From Desulfallas thermosapovorans DSM 6562 (GTDB lineage: Bacteria; Bacillota; Desulfotomaculia; Desulfotomaculales; Desulfallaceae): 64,000 bases of DNA. The notes beneath the pieces are model-generated. The model was not told the origin of the DNA, searched no databases, and saw only the letters and a program-made list of their open reading frames with translations. The stretch is from assembly GCF_008124625.1 (NCBI RefSeq), contig NZ_VNHM01000007.1, positions 1 to 64,000 on the forward strand. The letters run 5' to 3'. Shown here piece after piece: positions 35,744 through 43,308 of the stretch (positions are counted from its first letter, which is position 1; every line of letters starts with the position of its first letter). The position numbers and the translations under genes were made by a program.

Positions 35744-36181
35744 CTATTCCGACCACTGGCCGATGCTTAGAATATCGGTAATAAGGACGCAGTCAGATTT
35801 ATCGTATCCACCTTCAATGAAGCCTATTTTAAGTGTCATAGGATAATCTTCACCATCTTTGACAGTATCAAATACCTGTTTAGCCATGGGGTTGTCTTTG
35901 GACAGGAATCCGGCTAGATTGGTAAGGGTCCCATCTGTTTCGTAAATCATAAACGAATAATAGTTTTCTCTTCCATCCCTAAACTCATAGTTATAGTAAT
36001 CGCTTAGTTTGACTAATACGTGAAATTCAGTGGGGGTTTCCACCCTTAGCGCTTTAAATTCGGCAAAACTCATTTCGTTCTCAGGTGCGGTTAGTGCTTC
36101 GCTTTCATTGCCGGCACCACAGCCGGTAAACAGCAACGTTGACAATAAAATAAGAGTTATTATACTAACTGCTTTTCTCAT
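35744..36181 (-). CDS. lipoprotein of unknown function
   Basis: A 145-aa protein with a lipoprotein signal peptide: positively charged MRKA, a hydrophobic stretch to residue 18 and the lipobox LFTGC with Cys at about 21. The mature part has DYYNYEFRDGRENYYSFMIY and an acidic C-terminus. It should be anchored on the outer face of the membrane. The 72-bp gap to the next flagellin copy has no obvious terminator. Family not recognised. Confidence 0.72.
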   Translation of the reverse strand: MRKAVSIITLILLSTLLFTGCGAGNESEALTAPENEMSFAEFKALRVETPTEFHVLVKLSDYYNYEFRDGRENYYSFMIYETDGTLTNLAGFLSKDNPMAKQVFDTVKDGEDYPMTLKIGFIEGGYDKSDCVLITDILSIGQWSE

Positions 36182-36231
36182 AATTTAAGCTCCTTTGCTG
36201 TTATGCTGTAATAAGTTGATTGTTTTATACA

Positions 36232-37099
36232 TCAAGGGCCATTGTCATGCTGCATCAAAAGCCACAGGACACTTTTCGCCTGCTGATTGGCCTGAACTAA
36301 CATGGCCATGGCGACCTGTTGGAGAATGCTGTACTTTGCCAGCGCCATCATTTCTCTGGCCATGTCCGCATCCCTGATCCTGGACTCGGCGGCAATCAGG
36401 TTTTCGACGGTGGTGTCCATGTTATTGATGGTGTGCTCAAGGCGGTTTATGTAAGCACCCATCCTACCTCTCTCGCGGGAAACGTCCGCAAGGGCCTGAT
36501 CGACAACGGCCATGTTGTCATCATAGGAGTTAGCCAGTATATTGACCCCACTTAAGGCGAAATCCGGGTCTGCACCGGCCCCCAAAATGTCGGCGCTCAT
36601 ATTGCTAAATTGTATGTACATTCCCTGCCCGGCATTGGCTCCCAGTTGAAGCCAAAGCCCCTTGCCCGCGCCGGTGCCACAGCTACCGTCCAGGAGCTTC
36701 CTGGTGTTGAATTCTGTTCTGTTGGATATTCCCCCGATTTCCTCGATTAGCTGGTCAATTTCTTGCTGAATAGTTCTTCTGTCGGCATCGCTTAATGTTC
36801 CGTTATGCCCCTGTATCACAAGTTCCCTGATACGCTGAATCATGGCGTGGGTCTCGTTAAAAGCACCCTCGGCGGTTTGGATCATGGAGATACCATCCTG
36901 GACATTACGGCTGGCCTGCTGCAGGCCTCTGATCTGTGCCCGCATCCTCTCGCTGATGGCCAGTCAGGCGGGATCGTCTAAAGCACGGTTTATTCTGAGG
37001 CCCGAAGATAGTCTTTCTATGGCTCAGGTGACCATGTTGCCGGCTATGGCTATGTTTCTGTAAAGCGGTCTGCGCGGCAATGTTGTGGTTGATTATCAT
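36232..37099 (-). pseudogene. flagellin copy with one frameshift and two nonsense codons
   Basis: The full-length relative of 33105-33971. One inserted base after IAAQTA shifts the frame. Two in-frame stops follow, in VT-stop-AIERL (Arg codon to TGA) and DPA-stop-LAISERM (Gly codon to TGA). From MRAQIRGLQQASRNVQDG to the end (36945-36232) the frame is intact and encodes 237 residues including RIRDADMAREMMALAKYSILQQ. The central segment differs from the intact copy (NMSADILGAGADPDFALSG), which is what a donor cassette would need. No subtype C nuclease lies upstream of this copy. Confidence 0.9.
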
Positions 37100-37174
37100 A
37101 GCTGAAGTCCCTCTTGGAAATAGGTTACACAGCTTTCACTTTACGTTTAATAAACTTATACAATATCAATGGTT

Positions 37175-37324
37175 ATAGATACTATGTGCGGCAAAGCACT
37201 GGTTCAGCTCTGCCTGCCACTTCTTGAAGTTGGGTAACACGCTAAACTGCATTATTTCTAAAGCTTTAGCACTATCCCCATGTTCACAGGCTAACGTAAC
37301 CAAATCAAAAGAGTTACGGGGGGC
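37175..37324 (-). pseudogene. gene remnant carrying the 18.9-kb coding repeat
   Basis: After the TAA of the next ORF the same frame continues NSFDLVTLACEHGDSAKALEIM and then QFSVLPNFKKWQAEL. The last part is the coding repeat seen at 18892-18960. It may be the 3' half of one gene with 37325-37519, split by a nonsense codon. No family recognised. Confidence 0.5.
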
Positions 37325-37519
37325 TTAATCTATGAGTGATATTTGATTGGTTGGAAGGTTTTTCATTAGTGACTGGAGAAATAGTTCAGCCCGGTAATAC
37401 CCATCTACCATATTATGCGGCGTGATTATCCCGTTTTCAAAGTTATCCTCGTTTATCTTGGACTTGGCGTGTTCCAGTTCCTCCAGACAGGTTTCCAGTA
37501 GTTCAATTATCCGACTCAT
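37325..37519 (-). CDS. small hypothetical protein
   Basis: 64 residues, MSRIIELLETCLEELEHAKS and on, mostly helical and acidic, followed by TAA. The downstream sequence in the same frame is also coding in character (see 37175-37324), so this may be a truncated gene of about 110-115 codons. It is located just upstream of a broken flagellin gene. Function unknown. Confidence 0.5.
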   Translation of the reverse strand: MSRIIELLETCLEELEHAKSKINEDNFENGIITPHNMVDGYYRAELFLQSLMKNLPTNQISLID

Positions 37520-38051
37520 TATGTTAATATGCTAGTCCACTATATATTCTTCATTTCAACAAAGATAATAGACTACAAGAGTATTTAGATGCCATGTTTA
37601 TGTCTATTTAGATGAAAAAGCAATTTAGCATGCTAATGTTTTAATCCGGGCATTCTTCTTCTAAGCCCTACCCTTTAGCTCGCTAATGTGTTACCCAAAT
37701 GAGGGACTGTCCCTTTTAGGAAGTTTTTGGGAATGGCGCAAGCCAGGCCCGAAAACTTTCTCGAGCACTAAACAGTCTACCGCAAGAACTGTCCCTGGCC
37801 GTTATCATGAGGGCAACCTTTTTTAGAGAACCTGGAATACCGCCGGGTTTTCATGTTTACCCACAAGAGCTGGTGGCTAGTCTTTGGCTGCTGAAAAGGG
37901 CATTTAGCTAAACCTATATCAACACAAAAATGGCAGACTTACTTTAGAGTAAACCGGTACCTACATAGCCCATCATTTAGGTGGGCTTTCCGGTACTTTG
38001 ATAAAATAACCCCCGCCATTAGCGGAAGTGCCTAACTTGTTGACAACCTTA
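37520..38051. other. gene-free gap with a 160-bp repeat
   Basis: 37615-37775 repeats 21520-21690 (TTTAATCCGGGCATTCTT, GTGTTACCCAAATGAGGGACT, GGAATGGCGCAAGC). The rest is A+T-rich and shows no gene. The repeat lies at the outer edge of each duplicated block, so it may mark the ends of an ancestral element. Confidence 0.5.
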
Positions 38052-38100
38052 TTTGTCGTTCATTGATAACCGCTATTGTCGGTTATCAATGAACGACAAA
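38052..38100. repeat. perfect 21-bp inverted repeat
   Basis: The left arm is at 38052-38072 and the right arm at 38080-38100, with a 7-nt loop CTATTGT. Core TTGTCGTTCATTGATAACCG pairs without mismatch. There is no T-run, so it is not a standard terminator. It lies 42 bp beyond the end of the RES-domain gene. It could be a palindromic insertion-element remnant, a protein site or a strong mRNA 3' structure. Confidence 0.9.
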
Positions 38101-38141
38101 CAATGAGGTCTTCTACAGTTTTGCATAAATGGTCATCTCCT

Positions 38142-38861
38142 TTATTTGCATTTATTACTATTTACACAAAACTTTTTACATTCTCTACATTCACAGTACT
38201 TACATTCAAAACAAACAAGATCCACATTACTCGTTGCAAACAGACACACATTATACCCGCCTTCACATGCTGCACTGCTATACTTTACACCATCAAAACC
38301 TTTGCCTTTAATATATTTTGCTAAAAACTGAGTAGGCATGTATTCTTTTTCATCATCACCGGCCTGAATAGGTTTCGAAAATCCTTTATCGACTACCAAT
38401 CTGAAACTATTAGGTTTTTCCCTTTCAGTCTCTCTATCGCAACAAAAGTCTAAAATTCGAAGGTTTACCTTGGGCCTGAATACTCCTATACAAAATCGTT
38501 CACCTTTTTTGATTTTTGTTTCGCTAATTGCTGTGTGCTTATCGTTACTTAGGTACAGGTATACTACCCCTTTGGGATTTAACCTTCCTGCCTTTGTTAG
38601 TTTGGGATCCGGGGCAAAATTCTCCCCATTCGCGCCAACACACCACCTGGCAATTCTTACAAACCTGTCCTGTTCACTTATCATAGCTGTGCCTATGTCA
38701 AGTAAAAAGCAATTTAGAAATATATTATTATTTACAAAATGGGAATCGGGATCAAGACCATGAGTTTTAATATACTCAGCAAACTCACTATACTTTTCGC
38801 GAGTATGTTTATCGTTGGTTACATAAGCTTTGCCACATAGGCTTGAGTTTCTATAATTCAT
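38142..38861 (-). CDS. RES-domain protein with a Cys-rich tail
   Basis: The RES fold is indicated by VRIARW, AGRLNPKGVVYLYLSND (Arg), TAISETKIKKGE (Glu), LRILDFCCD, and GFDGVKYSSAACEGGYNVCLFA (Ser). RES proteins in toxin-antitoxin pairs degrade NAD+; that is family knowledge. Here there is no antitoxin (Xre/MbcA type) gene on either side, and the C-terminal 28 residues are unusually rich in cysteine (CFECKYCECRECKKFC), suggesting a metal site. ATG 38861 follows GGGGGTC, giving 239 aa. An orphan RES enzyme of other function is the alternative to a toxin. Confidence 0.8.
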   Translation of the reverse strand: MNYRNSSLCGKAYVTNDKHTREKYSEFAEYIKTHGLDPDSHFVNNNIFLNCFLLDIGTAMISEQDRFVRIARWCVGANGENFAPDPKLTKAGRLNPKGVVYLYLSNDKHTAISETKIKKGERFCIGVFRPKVNLRILDFCCDRETEREKPNSFRLVVDKGFSKPIQAGDDEKEYMPTQFLAKYIKGKGFDGVKYSSAACEGGYNVCLFATSNVDLVCFECKYCECRECKKFCVNSNKCK

Positions 38862-38949
38862 ATTAATGACCCCCAAACTAAAAGCCTGTTCTTATATACC
38901 GGACATATAAAACCTTTTTATTTCAGCTTTCTTTTTATTTCAGCTTTGT

Positions 38950-38973
38950 AAAAAGAGGCCTTAGGGCCCCTTT
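38950..38973 (-). terminator. terminator of the long flagellin gene
   Basis: On the minus strand AAAGGGGCC, a CTAA loop and GGCCTCTTT form a short stem (one mismatch) followed by TTTT. It lies 20 bp after the stop of the flagellin gene at 38994, and a related hairpin follows the next flagellin gene. Confidence 0.75.
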
Positions 38974-38993
38974 GTTGTTGTCTTTGACAGCAA

Positions 38994-40964
38994 TTACCGC
39001 AGGAGCTGCAGCACGCCCTGGGGCATCTGGTTAGCCTGGGCCAGCATGGCCTGGGCGCTCTGGGAGAGGATGTTCATCTTGGTGAATTCCATCATTTCCC
39101 TGGCCATGTCCACATCGCGGATGCGGGACTCGGCGGCGGTCAGGTTCTCGGTCGATGTGCCCAGGTTGTTGATAATGTGTTCTAAACGGTTTTGGTAAGC
39201 TCCTAATCTTGAGCATTCAGATGTAATCTTACGTATTGCATTATCTATCTTAACAATGGCCTCATTTGCCGTTTCGGAAGATTCCACTGTAACATCGTCA
39301 ATTCCCAAATTAGCTGTGGAGGCATCAGATATAGTGATTAAAAATGACTGACCTGCATTGCTACCCACCTGGATATTGACTACTTTGCCGGGATCCTGGA
39401 CCATTTCCTCAATAGTGCCGTAGATATTTTCAATTACTGCATTAGTGCCGTTGATTTTTGGTATAAATAACGAGTTAATGGCGTTCCCGGCGATTATTTC
39501 AATATCACCAGCCGCAGCGTGAGTTAAAACCAGTTTATCATTCTCGTACGAAGCTGTTATTCCTGCACCGGCTGTAAGTAATTTATCGTTGATCTCCGCA
39601 AGTAAACCGGCTTGATTATAATCTCCTGGAGTCAAGTTTATGGACTTTAACATACCATCTACTGTAAGAATCAAGGAATCATTCTGCCCGGCTGTGACTA
39701 TTAAACCAGCCGAAAGATCTACACTACCTGTGATTTTTGTTTCGGTATAAGTGCCTTCACCTTCTATCATATTTGAGGAATCTATACCATCTACACCAAA
39801 ATTCCTGTCAGGGTTCATCCTGGCAAATAAAGTTTCCTTTGCGTTACCTCCAAAATTACCTATGGCTTGGGGCCCTATTATGCCTTTTTTAATAAACTCG
39901 ATAACTCTTCTGGGGTCATCAGGATCCCCGTGTACTCCCCATATCCTTGTATATACCGGCGCACCCGCTTTATTAGCAGCGTCATCAAGGGCAGCGGCTA
40001 AGGGAGATTTTGATGCGTCACCCGTTGTGATCGTTGAATATGTTCCGGGTGCCAGTTTCAAACTGTAATCTACGCCATCAGCGGTGAATGTTAAAGTATC
40101 GTTAACACCCTCTTCAATTGTTACTGAGGGATATACATCCGTCCAACCAAAGGCATATAAATCCGTAATATCTCCCAATACTTTGTTGATAAACAAGGAT
40201 GTAACAGCGTTTCCGGCAATATCACTTATTGTATGGTTACCAGCTTCATTAACAGTTAAAACCAGTTTACTATTCTGGTAAGAGGCTGTCACCCCTGAAT
40301 TTATGGAACTAAGCTTGCTGTTAATCTCCGTAAGCAAGTTTGTAAGTGTATATGTGCCAGCATCTAAAGTTATGGACATTCCAACTCCGTCAACTTTAAA
40401 GGTTAGTGTATCGTTTACATCTTTTGTGATGGTCAATCCCCCGGAGAGGTCGGCATTTCCCGACACAGAGGCACTTGCGGCAGGTGTTATTTCCTTGGAT
40501 CCCACAATGATTGATCGGGTAATAGTCGAAAAACCGGAAAGTGAGCCATCCAGCAATGTTATGGAGTTGAAATGGGTATTGTTAGCAATATTGTTTATTT
40601 CCTTTTTTATTTCATCAATCTCCAACTGGATTTTTTCAATATCTTGCTTAGACAAGATCCCATTTGCAGCTTGTACGGCCAATTGGCGCAGCCTATGCAG
40701 AGGCGGTTCTAATATATTGTTTAAACCGCCCTCTGCGGTTTGAATAAGTGAGATTCCATCCTGGACATTCCTTTGTGCCCGATCCAGTCCCCTAATTTGG
40801 GCTCTCATCTTTTGGGAAATAGCTAAGCCGGCGGCATCGTCAGCGGCCTTATTAATACGCAATCCGCTGGACAGTTTTTCTATTGTTTTCACTACCTTTG
40901 TGGTAGCAAGGTTTTTATTTCTGTATGTATTAATGGCCGGAATATTATGCATTAAAGCTAACAT
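38994..40964 (-). CDS. long flagellin with FliD-like IN repeats in the variable region
   Basis: A 656-aa flagellin. The N-terminal (SSGLRINKAADDAAGLAISQKMRAQIRGLDRAQRNVQDG) and C-terminal (RIRDVDMAREMMEFTKMNILSQSAQAMLAQANQMPQGVLQLLR) domains are intact. The 430-residue centre holds three related modules with NDTLTFKVDG or NDSLILTVDG followed by LTEINSKL / LAEINDKL and ITASYENDKLVLT, the flagellin hook IN pattern. I chose ATG 40964 (MLALMHNIP), with AAGGA 9 nt upstream, over GTG 40982. No sigma-28 motif visible. It may be a minor or alternative filament protein. Confidence 0.92.
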   Translation of the reverse strand: MLALMHNIPAINTYRNKNLATTKVVKTIEKLSSGLRINKAADDAAGLAISQKMRAQIRGLDRAQRNVQDGISLIQTAEGGLNNILEPPLHRLRQLAVQAANGILSKQDIEKIQLEIDEIKKEINNIANNTHFNSITLLDGSLSGFSTITRSIIVGSKEITPAASASVSGNADLSGGLTITKDVNDTLTFKVDGVGMSITLDAGTYTLTNLLTEINSKLSSINSGVTASYQNSKLVLTVNEAGNHTISDIAGNAVTSLFINKVLGDITDLYAFGWTDVYPSVTIEEGVNDTLTFTADGVDYSLKLAPGTYSTITTGDASKSPLAAALDDAANKAGAPVYTRIWGVHGDPDDPRRVIEFIKKGIIGPQAIGNFGGNAKETLFARMNPDRNFGVDGIDSSNMIEGEGTYTETKITGSVDLSAGLIVTAGQNDSLILTVDGMLKSINLTPGDYNQAGLLAEINDKLLTAGAGITASYENDKLVLTHAAAGDIEIIAGNAINSLFIPKINGTNAVIENIYGTIEEMVQDPGKVVNIQVGSNAGQSFLITISDASTANLGIDDVTVESSETANEAIVKIDNAIRKITSECSRLGAYQNRLEHIINNLGTSTENLTAAESRIRDVDMAREMMEFTKMNILSQSAQAMLAQANQMPQGVLQLLR

Positions 40965-41054
40965 GATAATCGTCCTTAACACTATGATATTGATTTACGA
41001 CATAATATAATTTCCTAATTGTGTCACTGTCCTAATTTGTAGAATTAGATATAG

Positions 41055-41090
41055 GTAAAAGAGGCCCCAGGACGTGCCTGAGACCCCTTT
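41055..41090 (-). terminator. terminator of the intron-containing flagellin gene
   Basis: On the minus strand AAAGGGGTCTCAGG pairs with CCTGGGGCCTCTTT (two mismatches) and is followed by TTTTACC. It lies 20 bp after the flagellin stop at 41111. Confidence 0.75.
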
Positions 41091-41110
41091 GTTGTTGTGT
41101 TTGACAGCAA

Positions 41111-41224
41111 TTACCGCAGGAGCTGGAGTACGCCCTGGGGCTGCTGGTTGGCCTGGGCCAGCATGGCCTGGGCAGCCTGGGAGAGGATGTTCATCTTGGT
41201 GAATTCCATCATTTCTTTGGCCAT
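41111..41224 (-). CDS. hag: flagellin exon 2 (C-terminal 37 codons)
   Basis: MAKEMMEFTKMNILSQAAQA and on to QGVLQLLR is the conserved flagellin C-terminus. It is in the same phase as the end of exon 1 once the intron is removed: RIRDVD joined to MAKEMMEF reproduces the uninterrupted motif of the neighbouring flagellin (RIRDVDMAREMMEF). Without splicing it would be reached only by an unrelated frame (41111-41518) that reads through the intron, and that frame should not be taken as a real protein. Confidence 0.88.
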   Translation of the reverse strand: MAKEMMEFTKMNILSQAAQAMLAQANQQPQGVLQLLR

Positions 41225-41586
41225 CGTCGCCACAACAGGTTTCCCTGTTGACCAGACTATATCTTCACCCGCAGCGCTCTTACGAGCCTGTGCGGGGCCG
41301 GGCACTTCGAGCGCTTTTTTGCGCGCCCTACGGGCTTCATCACCGTACCGCTTGGGGCGGCCGCAGGTGGTATGCCCTAGTCGTTGAACCTTCCCCAGCC
41401 TTTCGGCACAGGGGCTTGGCTGCTGATTGCCCAATCCCTTCATTTTTTCGACCTTCACGTCTGCCGTTTCCGGCTGCGTTGTGGTATGAAGGGCTCTCAG
41501 GGTTTTCCAGCAATTCACCCAGTGGTACTCCTGACCGTTACCAGCCAGGACGACTGTGCCCTGGCAGCTTAAGCTGCTTTGGCATA
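41225..41586 (-). ncRNA. group I self-splicing intron in the flagellin gene
   Basis: On the minus strand the four conserved core elements appear in the right order: P, AATTGCTGGAAAACCCT (41515-41499); Q, AATCAGCAGCCAAGC (41428-41414); R, GTTCAACGACTAG (41389-41377); S, AGATATAGTC (41264-41255). GACTA of R pairs with TAGTC of S as P7. A P9 hairpin AACAGG-GAAA-CCTGTT lies at 41249-41234. With the boundaries given (exon 1 ends in GAU, intron ends in G) the length is 362 nt. The boundaries are uncertain by up to 15 nt because the flanks are similar; exon ...CAGCU pairing with GGCUG gives an alternative P1. There is no homing endonuclease gene inside. Confidence 0.92.
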
Positions 41587-42939
41587 ATCAACGTCGCGGA
41601 TGCGGGATTCGGAAGCTGAAAGGTTTTCAGAAGCAGTACCAAGGTTATTAATGGTGTGCTCCAATCGGTTTTGATATGCACCAAGTTTGGAGCGTTCGGC
41701 AGAAACCCTCTCAATAGCATTATTTATAGTTGTAATAGCTGTGTTGGCCGCAGCCTGGCTGCTTACATCAACTCCCGCAACAGCAACAGCTTGGCTGGCA
41801 AAACTGCCATCATTATTAAAGGTAGCAGCTGATGATGCTTGTTGGGTTACTGCCTGAGTGGCGGTACCTGAAGTCAAATCGCCTAAACTAGTTGAAGATA
41901 TTAGCATTGTACGACCGGTTGCTGCATCACCAATAGTAACACTAGTCATATCAGCATATACAGTTACTGCAGAACCAATGTTTGTATCACCGCTATCTTT
42001 AAGTTGGATTGAATCATTTCGAGCATTTAATTGGTAGGTTGCGCTTTGCCCCACAGCGTTGCTGGCATCATCAGTAAATGTAATTGTTGTTCCTTTGTAA
42101 GTTACTGTACTGCTACCTGAACCACCTGTAACAGTTATTCCAGCCCAACTCGTTCCTCCATCAGTAGAATACTCAACTGCAGTTACTTGGTTGCTGGAAA
42201 CCCCTGTAACTTTAAATATGACTGTTTCATTACGATCACCAGTATAAGTTCCAGAAATATCAGCACCTCCAGTTACTGTATCAGAAATCTCTGAGGTGCT
42301 AGCAGCATTGTGGGTTACAGCTATAGTATACGTTTGAGCACTAAGTCCCCTACCAAGACCTTCATTACTAAATGCACTTGCTGTTAAACCGGTAGCACCA
42401 GCAACAAAAGCTCCAAGCTGGTTCTGTGCGGAAGCTACCCCCAACGTATAAGCATCCATGGCATTAACAGAGAGCGTTATCTCTTGGCCCTGATTTGCTC
42501 CTATATGGTACGTAGCATTTAAGCCCCCACCAAGCAGGTTTTTAGTGTTAAACTCTGTTGTATTAGAGATTCTGGTTATTTCTTTTGCAAGCTGGTCAAC
42601 TTCTTTCTGGATCTCATTTCTATCAGTTTGAGTAGCGGTATCGTTAGCTGCTTGAACAGCTAGTTCACGCATACGTTGCAGTATGCTGTGAGTTTCATTT
42701 AATGCACCTTCAGCAGTCTGTATCATAGAAATAGCATCCTGCGCGTTTCTAGCTGCCTGATCCAAGCCCCGGATCTGACCGCGCATCTTCTCGCTGATGG
42801 CCAGGCCAGCGGCGTCGTCCCCGGCCCGGTTGATGCGCAGGCCCGAGGACAGCTTCTCCAGCGACTTTGCGCCGATGGCGTTGTTGTTGCTCAACTGACG
42901 ATACGTGTTCAGCGCAGCAATGTTGTGGTTAATAATCAT
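41569..42939 (-). CDS. hag: major flagellin, exon 1 (intron-interrupted gene)
   Basis: Filament subunit. N-terminal D0/D1 is complete ([59 protein letters not shown]). Next comes a Ser/Thr-rich variable centre (about 175-385), then DAIERVSAERSKLGAYQNRLEHTINNLGTASENLSASESRIRDVD (here NAIERV). The unspliced frame runs five codons into the intron (YAKAA) and stops at 41571-41569, lacking the last 37 residues needed for filament assembly. Splicing restores about 490 residues. It is the flagellin with the best promoter (sigma-28-like) and a CsrA-type leader, downstream of fliW-csrA, so it is the probable main gene. Confidence 0.93.
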   Translation of the reverse strand: MIINHNIAALNTYRQLSNNNAIGAKSLEKLSSGLRINRAGDDAAGLAISEKMRGQIRGLDQAARNAQDAISMIQTAEGALNETHSILQRMRELAVQAANDTATQTDRNEIQKEVDQLAKEITRISNTTEFNTKNLLGGGLNATYHIGANQGQEITLSVNAMDAYTLGVASAQNQLGAFVAGATGLTASAFSNEGLGRGLSAQTYTIAVTHNAASTSEISDTVTGGADISGTYTGDRNETVIFKVTGVSSNQVTAVEYSTDGGTSWAGITVTGGSGSSTVTYKGTTITFTDDASNAVGQSATYQLNARNDSIQLKDSGDTNIGSAVTVYADMTSVTIGDAATGRTMLISSTSLGDLTSGTATQAVTQQASSAATFNNDGSFASQAVAVAGVDVSSQAAANTAITTINNAIERVSAERSKLGAYQNRLEHTINNLGTASENLSASESRIRDVDYAKAA

Positions 42940-42944
42940 TATTT

Positions 42945-42979
42945 ACATTCCTCCCTGAATGTTTTTACTGCATCCATGC
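42945..42979 (-). promoter_or_regulatory. probable CsrA-binding hairpins in the flagellin leader
   Basis: In the mRNA, ACATTC and GAATGT pair around AGGGAG, so the ribosome site is held in a hairpin loop (42945-42962). Immediately upstream GCATGGATGC folds into a short stem presenting GGA in its loop (42970-42979). Two GGA-loop hairpins, one over the Shine-Dalgarno sequence, is the arrangement by which CsrA represses flagellin translation in Bacillus. csrA and fliW lie directly upstream. Confidence 0.75.
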
Positions 42980-43040
42980 AAAATTTTTAATATCCTCGGG
43001 TGGCCACCACTGGGATATTTGGAAACCTTCCTATCCCTAA

Positions 43041-43067
43041 TATTCGTCAATTAAACCATAAACTTTA
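43041..43067 (-). promoter_or_regulatory. sigma-28-type promoter of the flagellin gene
   Basis: On the minus strand TAAA, 15 nt and GACGAATA, five of eight matches to the -10 consensus GCCGATAA. It shares the leading TAAAGTTTAT with the flgM promoter at 47614-47640. It starts at the last codons of csrA and lies about 100 bp upstream of the flagellin start. Confidence 0.65.
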
Positions 43068-43307
43068 GCCCTTTTTCCCCTGCCCGGCAAAAAAATCTTT
43101 CAGCAACTCCACCACGTTACCGTCACTGGCCACGGCGGTGGTATTTTCCTCCCGCACCGCTTGGTACAGCTCGCTGCGCAGGATGGTTACACACCTGGGA
43201 GCCTCGATTCCTATCTTGACGATATCGTCTTTGATCTCCAGAACTGCAATTTTGATATCATCCCCCAGCATAATCCCCTGGTTCTTTTTGCGGGAGAGCA
43301 CCAGCAT
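43065..43307 (-). CDS. csrA: translational regulator CsrA
   Basis: A small RNA-binding protein that represses flagellin translation and is antagonised by FliW. The 80-aa protein starts MLVLSRKKNQGIMLGDDIKIAVLEI, with the expected GIEAPRCVTILRSELYQAV (core IGIxAPxxVxVxRxE). It follows fliW by 1 bp. The last 20 residues form a longer tail than in E. coli. Confidence 0.96.
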   Translation of the reverse strand: MLVLSRKKNQGIMLGDDIKIAVLEIKDDIVKIGIEAPRCVTILRSELYQAVREENTTAVASDGNVVELLKDFFAGQGKKG

Positions 43308-43308
43308 A

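Noticed and set aside
41111-41518. Open frame of 135 codons ending in the flagellin C-terminus
   Set aside because: Its first 98 codons read through the group I intron core in an arbitrary frame; only the last 37 codons are flagellin exon 2.
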